A stretch of DNA of 26,163 nucleotides from an uncultured Mailhella sp. (GTDB lineage Bacteria; Desulfobacterota; Desulfovibrionia; Desulfovibrionales; Desulfovibrionaceae): positions 1 to 26,163 of the forward strand of contig CALUWZ010000004.1 in assembly GCA_944324625.1 (NCBI GenBank), written 5' to 3'. Of this stretch, positions 17,418 through 24,188 are shown piece after piece. Under the pieces are notes generated by a model that was not told the origin of the DNA, made no database searches, and saw only the letters and a program-made list of their open reading frames with translations. The position numbers and the translations under genes were made by a program. Every line of letters starts with the position of its first letter. Position 1 is the first letter of the stretch.

Positions 17418-17981
17418 ATGCTTTTAATCGAAAAGGCAAAAGAAAACAAAGAAGTTCTTTTGCAGAAATGGGTAGACAAGTATTATGCCGCCTATCCGCT
17501 CGGCAGTACGGGCTTTATCCGCACAAGCACGGACAGGTTCAAAAATCCCATCGGCATTATTACCCAAACCAGTCTGAATGTGCTTTATGACGCAGTTCTC
17601 GGCGAGGATATCGAACTTGAAAACGTTCATGCCGCGCTTGATGATCTGGTCAGGCTGCGCGCCATTCAGGAAATGCCGCCTTCTCGGGCTGTGGGGCCAA
17701 TGGCTCAGTTAAAGACATTATTTAAAACGGAAGTATTTGACGAACTCGTCAAAGAACATAAAGATTCAAAAGTTTTGGCTGAAATTTTTGAAGACTTTTT
17801 TACGGTAGAGGCTCGTATTGACAGCCTTTTGCTCCTTTCTTTGGATTTGTATGCCGCAGACAGGGAAAAAGTGTTTAATTTACGGGTTGAGGAAATACAT
17901 CGCAGTCAATCTCAGGTTGTTCGCTGGGCTAAACTGCGGGAGGAAAAAATGTCAACTAACCACAACAACTCTGAGGAGTAA
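17418..17981 (+). CDS. RsbRD N-terminal-domain-like protein leading the dsr operon
   Basis: A 187-residue soluble, mainly helical protein. Its shape and motifs (an N-terminal LLIEKAKENKEVLLQKWVDK, a tyrosine/proline stretch YYAAYPLG, and a later helical block rich in Asp/Glu and Arg) match my recollection of the RsbRD N-terminal domain family (RsbT co-antagonist type). The STAS domain of full RsbR proteins is absent. GGGAGAG lies just upstream of the ATG. The stop is 4 bases before the dsrM start, so the two are almost certainly co-transcribed and translationally coupled. In RsbR proteins this domain senses signals for a stress-response switch. Here, by position, it probably senses or tunes something for the Dsr complex, but no activity can be read from the sequence. 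Confidence 0.72.
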   Translation: MLLIEKAKENKEVLLQKWVDKYYAAYPLGSTGFIRTSTDRFKNPIGIITQTSLNVLYDAVLGEDIELENVHAALDDLVRLRAIQEMPPSRAVGPMAQLKTLFKTEVFDELVKEHKDSKVLAEIFEDFFTVEARIDSLLLLSLDLYAADREKVFNLRVEEIHRSQSQVVRWAKLREEKMSTNHNNSEE

Positions 17982-17985
17982 TGGA

Positions 17986-19041
17986 ATGGCTATTGCATTA
18001 GCAGCAATTTTAATCATTCTTGCCGTTGCTTGGGGTGGAGCTCTTGTGGGCTTGCAGTATGTGCTTGGCGTGATTCTGCCAATGGTTGCTCTGCTTGTTT
18101 TCATCATCGGCTTCATCATGCGTTTGGTGTACTGGGCAAAATCTCCGGTTCCCTTCGCTATTCCCACCACCGGCGGTCAAGAAAAATCTCTTGATTGGAT
18201 CAAGCCTGCCCGCCTTGACACCCCCACCACCACCATGGGGCTCATCGGCCGTATGGCTTTGGAAATCTTTGCATTCAGATCACTGTTTAGAAATACGAAA
18301 GCCGTGCGCACCGACGACAACGGCACTCCCCGTATTACTTACTATTCTGCTAAATGGCTGTGGCTTTTTGCCTTGCTCTTCCATTACGGCATGCTTGTCA
18401 TCGTTATCCGTCATGCCCGTTTCATGTTTGAGCCCGTTCCGTTTGTGATCAATGCAGTTGAAGCTCTGGACGGCCTTCTGCAGGTGGGCACCCCCCGTTT
18501 CTTCATGTCCAACGCCCTGATTCTTGCGGGCCTTGTGTTCCTTTTGCTTCGCCGCGTCTGCACCGAAAGACTGCGTTATCTTTCTTTGCCTGCCGACTAC
18601 TTTGCCCTGTTCCTTCTGCTTGCCATTGTGCTTTCCGGCATGTGCATGCGCTATATCGGCAAGGTTGACATCGCCATGGTAAAGGTTGTGCTTATGGGTA
18701 TTTTTACCTTTAATTTGCCTTCCATGGATCAGGTTGCGCAGATCGGACCCATTTTCTTTGTCCACGTAACCTTTGTCAGCGTGCTTTTGATTTATTTCCC
18801 CTTCTCCAAACTCATGCATATGGGCGGCATCTTCTTCTCTCCCACAAGAAACATGAAGTGCAATACCCGTGAAGTGCGCCACATCAACCCTTGGAACCCT
18901 CCCAAAAAATTCCATACCTATGCGGCGTATGAAGATGATTTCCGTGAACTTATGGTAGAAGCCGATCTTCCTGTCGACAAACCTCTTGAAGAAAAAGAAG
19001 ACGAAGCAGAAGACGCTCAAAACGAAAAAGCACCAGCTTAA
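17986..19041 (+). CDS. dsrM: DsrM, membrane cytochrome b subunit of DsrMKJOP
   Basis: A 351-residue NarI-like cytochrome b that exchanges electrons with menaquinone and passes them to DsrK. Hydrophobic segments lie at about 4-25, 28-48, 123-143, 172-189, 203-222 and 253-275, with histidines in or beside helices (133, 143, 260, 278) as candidate heme b ligands. The frame is open upstream to 17818, but the ATG at 17986 is chosen: GAGGAG lies 7 bases before it, it follows the stop of the preceding gene, and it starts directly with a membrane helix. The C-terminus (331-346) is highly acidic. dsrK follows after 11 bases. NarI-type subunits occur in several complexes; the gene order makes DsrM certain. 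Confidence 0.93.
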   Translation: MAIALAAILIILAVAWGGALVGLQYVLGVILPMVALLVFIIGFIMRLVYWAKSPVPFAIPTTGGQEKSLDWIKPARLDTPTTTMGLIGRMALEIFAFRSLFRNTKAVRTDDNGTPRITYYSAKWLWLFALLFHYGMLVIVIRHARFMFEPVPFVINAVEALDGLLQVGTPRFFMSNALILAGLVFLLLRRVCTERLRYLSLPADYFALFLLLAIVLSGMCMRYIGKVDIAMVKVVLMGIFTFNLPSMDQVAQIGPIFFVHVTFVSVLLIYFPFSKLMHMGGIFFSPTRNMKCNTREVRHINPWNPPKKFHTYAAYEDDFRELMVEADLPVDKPLEEKEDEAEDAQNEKAPA

Positions 19042-19052
19042 GGAGATAGAAT

Positions 19053-20714
19053 ATGGCAAAAATGCCTACCTCTGATCAGCTTTTGGCTCAAACGCCTACT
19101 AGCTTTCCCGACAAAGGCTGGATGGACATTAAAGCTGAATTCATTCCCGGTCGCTATCCTTATCCCGCAAAACCCGAAACCATGGAAAAAATGGGTTTTG
19201 TGAATGCTCACCCGTGGGCTCCTGAGGATGAAGATTGGAACCTCCCCGAAAATTGGGAAGAAATTTTGTATAACGGCCTCAAGGAACGTCTTGAAAAACA
19301 CCGTTCCCTGAAAGTTTTCATGGACACCTGCGTTCGCTGCGGCGCCTGTGCGGATAAATGCCACTTCTTCCTCGGCACCAACGATCCAAAGAACATGCCT
19401 GTTCTGCGCGCCGAACTTCTGCGTTCCATTTACCGCAAAGACTTTACCCTTGCGGGCAAGCTCCTCGGCAAATACGCAGGCGCAAGAAGCGTAAACAAAG
19501 ACGTTGTCAAAGAACTCTTTTCCTATGCTTACCAATGCACCGAATGCCGCCGCTGTTCCCTGTTCTGTCCTTACGGCATCGACACCGCGGAAATCACCGC
19601 CATTGTGCGTGAACTTCTCTACGATCTCGGTCTCGGCATCAACTGGGTAATGGAACCTGTCGCCAACTGCAACCGCACAGGCAACCACCTCGGCATTCAG
19701 CCCCATGCGTTCAAAGAAATCGTTGAATTCCTCTGCGACGACATTGAAACCGTAACGGGCATACGCATCAATCCTCCTTTCAACGAAAAAGGCCACGAAG
19801 TTCTCTTCATTACCCCTTCAGGCGACGTGTTTGCCGATCCGGGTATTTATACCTTCATGGGCTATCTTATGCTTTTCCATGAAATCGGCCTTGACTATAC
19901 TTTGTCCACGTATGCTTCAGAAGGCGGCAACTTCGGTTCCTTCGTATCCTTTGACATGGCCAAAAAGCTCAATGCCAAAATGTATCACGAAGCCGAACGT
20001 CTCGGCGCAAAATGGATTCTGGGCGGCGAATGCGGCCACATGTGGCGTGTTATCAACCAATACATGGCAACTTACAACGGACCTACCCCGCCGAACATGG
20101 AAACCCCTGTTTCCCCCGTTACGGGCACTGTTTTTGAAAATGCAAAAGCAACCAAAATGGTGCACATTGTTGAGTTCACCGCCGACCTTATCAAACACGG
20201 CAAACTCAACCTCCGTCCCGAACGAAACGATCACCTTATTACCACTTGGCACGACTCCTGTAACCCGTCCCGTGCTATGGGCTGTTTTGAAGAACCCCGC
20301 ACTATTCTTAAAGCAGTCTGCAACAACTTCTTTGAAATGCCTGAACATACTATCCGCGAAGAAACATTCTGCTGCGGTTCCGGTTCCGGCCTGAACTCCG
20401 AAGAAGTTATGGATCTGCGTATGCGCGGCGGTCTTCCGAGAGCCAATGCCGTCCGCTGGGTTGCCGATCATCACGACGTAAACCGCGTGGCCTGCATGTG
20501 CGCGCTTGACCGTGCTATTCTGCCTCCGCTTATGAACTACTGGGTTCCCGGCGTTGACGTATCAGGCCTGCATGAACTTGTTGCCAACGCTCTTGTGATG
20601 AAAGACGAAACTCAACCCCGTACCATGGACCTTCGTCAAGAAGATCTGGAATATCCCGATCCCGAGCCGGAAGAAGAAGGTGGTGAAGAACAAGAAAATG
20701 GAGGAGAAGAATAA
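19053..20714 (+). CDS. dsrK: DsrK, HdrD-like catalytic iron-sulfur subunit
   Basis: A 553-residue cytoplasmic-side protein related to heterodisulfide reductase HdrD. It is thought to reduce the DsrC trisulfide produced by sulfite reductase. Two [4Fe-4S] ferredoxin motifs are intact: Cys93/96/99/103 and Cys162/165/168/172. The CCG-type region for the catalytic cluster includes Cys327 (GGECGHMW), Cys403 (WHDSCNPSR) and the pair Cys440-Cys441 (FCCGSGSG), with Cys481/483 further on. AAGGAGA lies before the ATG. The stop overlaps the dsrJ start by one base. The last 23 residues are almost all Asp, Glu, Pro, Gly, Gln or Asn, a strongly acidic tail, and DsrM ends in an acidic tail as well. Confidence 0.96.
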   Translation: MAKMPTSDQLLAQTPTSFPDKGWMDIKAEFIPGRYPYPAKPETMEKMGFVNAHPWAPEDEDWNLPENWEEILYNGLKERLEKHRSLKVFMDTCVRCGACADKCHFFLGTNDPKNMPVLRAELLRSIYRKDFTLAGKLLGKYAGARSVNKDVVKELFSYAYQCTECRRCSLFCPYGIDTAEITAIVRELLYDLGLGINWVMEPVANCNRTGNHLGIQPHAFKEIVEFLCDDIETVTGIRINPPFNEKGHEVLFITPSGDVFADPGIYTFMGYLMLFHEIGLDYTLSTYASEGGNFGSFVSFDMAKKLNAKMYHEAERLGAKWILGGECGHMWRVINQYMATYNGPTPPNMETPVSPVTGTVFENAKATKMVHIVEFTADLIKHGKLNLRPERNDHLITTWHDSCNPSRAMGCFEEPRTILKAVCNNFFEMPEHTIREETFCCGSGSGLNSEEVMDLRMRGGLPRANAVRWVADHHDVNRVACMCALDRAILPPLMNYWVPGVDVSGLHELVANALVMKDETQPRTMDLRQEDLEYPDPEPEEEGGEEQENGGEE

Positions 20715-21106
20715 TGTATAACTCCAAGTATGTTATTCCCGGAATTATTCTCTTCGTGGTGATTTTCACCAGCCCCTTCTGGCTGAATATCTTCACGCCA
20801 AAGTATAATTACCCTGAGCTTGCAAAGCCTGTGGGCCCAAACGGAGAAGCTGTTGAATGCGTTGAGCCCGTAAAATGGATGCGCGCCAACCACATGGATC
20901 TTCTTATCAGCTGGCGTGACGCCGCGCTGCGTGACGAGAAACGCGTGTATGTTTCAAGCACCGGCAAAGAATGGGAAACCAGCCTGCAGAAAACCTGCTT
21001 TGCCTGCCACTCTGATTATGACAATTTCTGCCTGAAATGCCACGACCAGAACGCCGTTGAGCCGTATTGCTGGGATTGTCACATAGTACCACAGGGGAAT
21101 AAATAA
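20714..21106 (+). CDS. dsrJ: DsrJ, membrane-anchored triheme cytochrome c
   Basis: A 130-residue periplasmic cytochrome held by an N-terminal membrane helix (about 7-24) that probably acts as an uncleaved signal anchor. Three CXXCH heme c sites are seen: CFACH (95-99), CLKCH (106-110) and CWDCH (119-123). In studied DsrJ proteins one heme has unusual His/Cys ligation; Cys49 (in GEAVECVEPVKW) is the only non-heme cysteine and so the likely ligand. It exchanges electrons with periplasmic cytochromes and with DsrO. The ATG overlaps the dsrK stop and the stop overlaps the dsrO start, each by one base, which points to translational coupling. Confidence 0.95.
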   Translation: MYNSKYVIPGIILFVVIFTSPFWLNIFTPKYNYPELAKPVGPNGEAVECVEPVKWMRANHMDLLISWRDAALRDEKRVYVSSTGKEWETSLQKTCFACHSDYDNFCLKCHDQNAVEPYCWDCHIVPQGNK

Positions 21107-21897
21107 TGAATGCTAACAGACGTTACTTTTTAAAAGTTGCCGGTCTGTCAACGTTTGCCCTCACCGCTGGTGTCGGCGCAAGCTTGGCTAAAGCCGCTGC
21201 TGTAAATGAAAAAGTCGGTGAAGGCTCTTACAAGGTGTCTGAAAAAGCCGTGCACGGCAAACGCTTTGCCATGGTTATCGATACCCGCAAGTTCCAAACC
21301 GAAGAAGACATGCTTCCCGTTATCGAAGCCTGCCATAAATTCCACAATGTTCCGAAAATCGACGGTCCGAAGGAAATCAAATGGATTTGGCATGATAAAT
21401 TCCATCATGCCTTTGTGGACGACACTTCTCCGCTCATTCCCGATGAAGTGAAAAACCGTCCCTACTTCCTGCTCTGCAACCACTGCTCCAATCCGAGCTG
21501 TGTGCGCGTGTGCCCCACCAAGGCAACATATCTGACTTCTCAGAATCTTGTTGCCATTGACTATCACCGCTGTGTGGGCTGCCGTTTCTGCATGGCTGCC
21601 TGCCCTTACGGTTCCCGTTCCTTCAACTTCACCGACCCCCGTCAGTACATCAAACCGGAGGATCTGAACTATCAGTATCCTTCCCGTATGCGCGGCGTTG
21701 TTGAAAAATGCACCTTCTGTGCAGAACGTCTGGAAAATGGTCAAATGCCTCTTTGCGTGGAAGCATCCAACGGAGCAATTTTGTTCGGCGACTTGAACGA
21801 CCCCGAGTCCGAAGTCCGCAAGGCTCTTGCTGAAAACTTTACTATCCGCCGTAAGCCTGCCCTTGGTACAGATCCCGGCGTATACTATATTATTTAG
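21106..21897 (+). CDS. dsrO: DsrO, periplasmic iron-sulfur subunit
   Basis: A 263-residue ferredoxin-like protein exported by the Tat route: the N-terminus has NRRYFLK (4-10), a hydrophobic stretch and an Ala-rich cleavage region near 28-33. Cysteine motifs: Cys124/127/132/136 (CX2CX4CX3C), Cys156/159/162/166 (CX2CX2CX3C), and Cys202/205/217 (CX2CX11C), whose expected fourth ligand position is Ser221 (LCVEAS rather than CVEAC). It can therefore hold at least two regular [4Fe-4S] clusters and perhaps a third with a non-cysteine ligand. It is the NrfC/HmcB-like partner of the NrfD-type DsrP and should wire DsrP to DsrJ. dsrP follows after 9 bases. Confidence 0.95.
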   Translation: MNANRRYFLKVAGLSTFALTAGVGASLAKAAAVNEKVGEGSYKVSEKAVHGKRFAMVIDTRKFQTEEDMLPVIEACHKFHNVPKIDGPKEIKWIWHDKFHHAFVDDTSPLIPDEVKNRPYFLLCNHCSNPSCVRVCPTKATYLTSQNLVAIDYHRCVGCRFCMAACPYGSRSFNFTDPRQYIKPEDLNYQYPSRMRGVVEKCTFCAERLENGQMPLCVEASNGAILFGDLNDPESEVRKALAENFTIRRKPALGTDPGVYYII

Positions 21898-21906
21898 GAG
21901 GCATCC

Positions 21907-23088
21907 ATGCTTGAGAAAGTATTTAAAGGTTCACCTAAATATTATTTGTGGCTTGGCTTCCTGCTTACCATAATCGGCATTGCGGCATGCGTTTACGTAT
22001 ACCAGCTCATGTACGGCCTCGGAATTACCGGCCTTACCCGTGACAGCTCATGGGGATTCTATATTGCCCAGTTTACCTATCTTGTAGGTGTTGCCGCTTC
22101 TGCTGTTATGCTCGTGCTGCCCGCTTACTTCCACCATTATGTAAAATTCAAGCGCGTTATCATTTTCGGTGAATTTTTGGCAATCGGCGCTGTTATCATG
22201 TGCATGCTCTTCATCGTTGTCGATATGGGCCAGCCCCAGCGCGTGCTGAACGTTATCCTGCACCCCACTCCGGGTTCAGTTCTTTTCTGGGACGCAACCG
22301 TTCTGAGCGGCTACCTCATTCTCAACGCCGTTATCGGCTGGACAACCTTGGAAGCGGAAAAAGTGGGCATGGCTCCTCCGAAATGGATCAAATACCTTGT
22401 GTATCTTTCCATTATCTGGGCTTTCTCCATTCACACCGTTACCGCTTTCCTTTATGCAGGTCTTCCCGGCCGCCACTTCTGGCTTACCGCCATTTTGGCA
22501 GCCCGCTTCCTTTCTTCCGCATTCTGCTCAGGTCCCGCCATTCTGCTCCTGCTCATTATGCTGCTTAAGAAAGTTGCTGGCTTTGACTGCGGTAAATCCG
22601 TCATTAAAACCCTTACCCTTATTATCACCTATGCAATGTGCCTGAACGTGTTCTTCTTCTGCCTCGAACTCTTTACGGCATTTTACAGCGGTATCCCCAG
22701 CCATCAGCATCCCATTCAATACCTCTTCGGTTTCGGTCATGCTGAAGGTGCATGGATCGGTCCTTGGATGTGGGTTGCAGCAGTTCTTGCTTTGGTTTCC
22801 ATTGTTCTTCTCGTAGTTCCGAGCTTCAGAGAAAACATGAACCTTCTGCCTTGGACTCTCATTCTGCTTGTTATCGCAACGTGGATTGACAAGGGTCTCG
22901 GTCTCCTTATCGGCGGTTTCAACCCCACTCCGTTCGAATTCTTTACCGTTTACACTCCGACCTTTGCGGAAGTAACCATTTCCGTGGGTATTTTCGCTGT
23001 CGGCGCCTTGGTTGTTTCCATTCTTTGGAAAATCGCCCTTGAGGTAAAGAAAGAAAACCGTTCCTTTGATTTGCCTGCAGGCGAATAA
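21907..23088 (+). CDS. dsrP: DsrP, NrfD/PsrC-type quinone-interacting membrane subunit
   Basis: A 393-residue integral membrane protein with about ten hydrophobic helices, of the NrfD/PsrC family, which binds quinone and lacks heme. It exchanges electrons with DsrO across the periplasmic face. Family features include an N-terminal helix pair, RDSSWGFYIAQF near 45-56, and GQPQRV after the third helix (108-113). A final helix precedes a short cytoplasmic tail. AGGAGG lies just before the ATG. It is the last gene of the operon, 12 bases before a strong terminator. The name rests on both family and position. Confidence 0.95.
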   Translation: MLEKVFKGSPKYYLWLGFLLTIIGIAACVYVYQLMYGLGITGLTRDSSWGFYIAQFTYLVGVAASAVMLVLPAYFHHYVKFKRVIIFGEFLAIGAVIMCMLFIVVDMGQPQRVLNVILHPTPGSVLFWDATVLSGYLILNAVIGWTTLEAEKVGMAPPKWIKYLVYLSIIWAFSIHTVTAFLYAGLPGRHFWLTAILAARFLSSAFCSGPAILLLLIMLLKKVAGFDCGKSVIKTLTLIITYAMCLNVFFFCLELFTAFYSGIPSHQHPIQYLFGFGHAEGAWIGPWMWVAAVLALVSIVLLVVPSFRENMNLLPWTLILLVIATWIDKGLGLLIGGFNPTPFEFFTVYTPTFAEVTISVGIFAVGALVVSILWKIALEVKKENRSFDLPAGE

Positions 23089-23100
23089 GCGATATGTTGA

Positions 23101-23130
23101 AAAGAGGCTCTTTCGGGAGCCTCTTTTTTT
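23101..23130 (+). terminator. Terminator of the dsr operon
   Basis: AAAGAGGCTC (23101-23110) pairs with GAGCCTCTTT (23117-23126) around a 6-base loop, then Ts to 23130. Confidence 0.95.
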
Positions 23131-23131
23131 G

Positions 23132-23160
23132 TTGACAAGTATGCGAATATATGTAATTTT
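23132..23160 (+). promoter_or_regulatory. Promoter of infA
   Basis: A perfect TTGACA (23132-23137) directly follows the dsr terminator. The -10 is TAATTT at a 16-base spacing, or AATTTT at 17 with an upstream TG. It lies about 30 bases before the infA start. Confidence 0.65.
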
Positions 23161-23187
23161 CCTTGCAAGCAAAATTTAGGAGGAAAT

Positions 23188-23406
23188 ATGGCAAAGGAAG
23201 AAGCCATTGAAATCTACGGCGTTGTTGAAGAAGCTCTCCCAAACGCAATGTTCAGAGTACAGCTGGAAAACGGCCATGAAATTTTGGCGCACATTTCCGG
23301 CAAAATGCGTAAATTTTATATCCGTATCCTCCCGGGCGACAAGGTAAAAGTTGAATTGTCTCCTTATGACCTCACTCGTGGAAGAATTACTTACCGTGAT
23401 AAATAA
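23188..23406 (+). CDS. infA: Translation initiation factor IF-1
   Basis: A 72-residue S1/OB-fold protein that binds the ribosomal A site during initiation. The full family sequence is recognisable: [13 protein letters not shown] at the start, [20 protein letters not shown] in the middle, then [18 protein letters not shown] and the end GRITYRDK. Length is exactly that of IF-1. AGGAGG lies 5 bases before the ATG. It has its own promoter and terminator and is unrelated to the dsr operon upstream. Confidence 0.97.
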   Translation: MAKEEAIEIYGVVEEALPNAMFRVQLENGHEILAHISGKMRKFYIRILPGDKVKVELSPYDLTRGRITYRDK

Positions 23407-23409
23407 TCC

Positions 23410-23432
23410 AAGGCTCGCAGGAGCCTTTTTTT
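23410..23432 (+). terminator. Terminator of infA
   Basis: AAGGCTC (23410-23416) pairs with GAGCCTT (23421-23427) around GCAG, with a run of Ts to 23432. It ends only 4 bases before the next start codon. Confidence 0.9.
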
Positions 23433-23436
23433 GTGT

Positions 23437-23697
23437 ATGCAGTATCGTTACCGTGAACCCAAAAAACTTCCTCCCGCGCAAAAAAGCGCTTCCCTGTATT
23501 TAATTCTTGCACCCAAGGATATGGCAGTGTTCCGTTTTCTTCTGGAGGCTTATGACAATGTTGCAATGTTTACGGTGCTTGACCCGAAAGCAACATTGCT
23601 GAAACTGATTTTTTCCCCCCATGACAAAGACTGTGTTCTGCAAATTCTTGAATCCATGCGCTCAAAGATAGTTTTTTCCGTGCAGGATCAGATTTGA
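23437..23697 (+). CDS. Small DUF4911-type protein
   Basis: An 86-residue cytoplasmic protein resembling the DUF4911 family of deltaproteobacteria, whose members have the same pattern: SLYLILAPKDMAVFRFLLEAYDN, then a strand MFTVLDP, and a C-terminal helix. Function is unknown. The ATG at 23437 is chosen because family similarity begins soon after it; a TTG at 23431 would add two residues. There is no usable Shine-Dalgarno sequence because the infA terminator occupies that space. Expression probably depends on readthrough from infA and on an unusual initiation. It is followed by its own terminator. Confidence 0.7.
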   Translation: MQYRYREPKKLPPAQKSASLYLILAPKDMAVFRFLLEAYDNVAMFTVLDPKATLLKLIFSPHDKDCVLQILESMRSKIVFSVQDQI

Positions 23698-23733
23698 GCG
23701 CAGTGTGTTTTGTTCAGGCCTGACATATATGAC

Positions 23734-23770
23734 ATCCCGATAACCGAATGCGGTTTGCGGGATTTTTTTT
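23734..23770 (+). terminator. Terminator after the DUF4911-type gene
   Basis: ATCCCG (23734-23739) pairs with CGGGAT (23758-23763) and AACCG (23742-23746) with CGGTT (23751-23755), with a small internal loop between the two helices, followed by eight Ts. Confidence 0.85.
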
Positions 23771-24076
23771 ATTTTGCCGAACTAAATTTTCATCGGATTT
23801 ATTGTTTATGTATGCATTACTCACAATAATCTACAAAAATGGTAAAATCAGCTCAGGGCTGAAAATCAATTGAAAACCGAATAATTGTCTTTTTGCCGAA
23901 TGCCCCGTTTTGTTTTTGTCAGCGGTGTTTATAAAAAAAATACTGTAATAACGGTACGTTTGTTTTCAAAAGTGTCAATTCTTATTCTGCTGTTTTCACT
24001 AAGCTGCAGCGGCTGGCTGCGGTAAAATTTTGGCTGTCCGTTTTTTTTTGTCTTGCTTGCGGGACAAATTGCACGA
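23771..24076. other. Long leader region upstream of the lactate permease
   Basis: About 300 A/T-rich bases without a gene. A weak possible promoter, TTGTCA (23916-23921)-N17-AATACT (23939-23944), carries a TACTGTA motif like the one in the main promoter downstream. A short G/C-rich patch (24003-24022) and poly-T runs are the only other structure seen. Confidence 0.4.
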
Positions 24077-24112
24077 ACTGTTGACAGTAATTTTTTTTTT
24101 GGAAATACTGTC
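24077..24112 (+). promoter_or_regulatory. Lactate permease promoter with overlapping operator repeats
   Basis: TTGACA (24081-24086) and AATACT (24104-24109) are 17 bases apart. The -35 lies inside the palindrome ACTGT-TG-ACAGT (24077-24088). GACAGTA (24083-24089) also forms an inverted repeat with TACTGTC (24106-24112), which covers the -10. This is the geometry of a repressor-controlled promoter. The regulator is not encoded in this window. Confidence 0.65.
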
Positions 24113-24188
24113 GCTGTTAAAGCGTATGCTTTATTTGGCAGAGGTGGTTTTAGAAAATTAATTGGTAGTTGTTTGAGAGGAATTATTT

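Noticed and set aside
17818..17985. Longer DsrM starting at 17818
   Set aside because: This would overlap most of the upstream gene's C-terminus. The ATG at 17986 has an ideal ribosome site and begins the first membrane helix.
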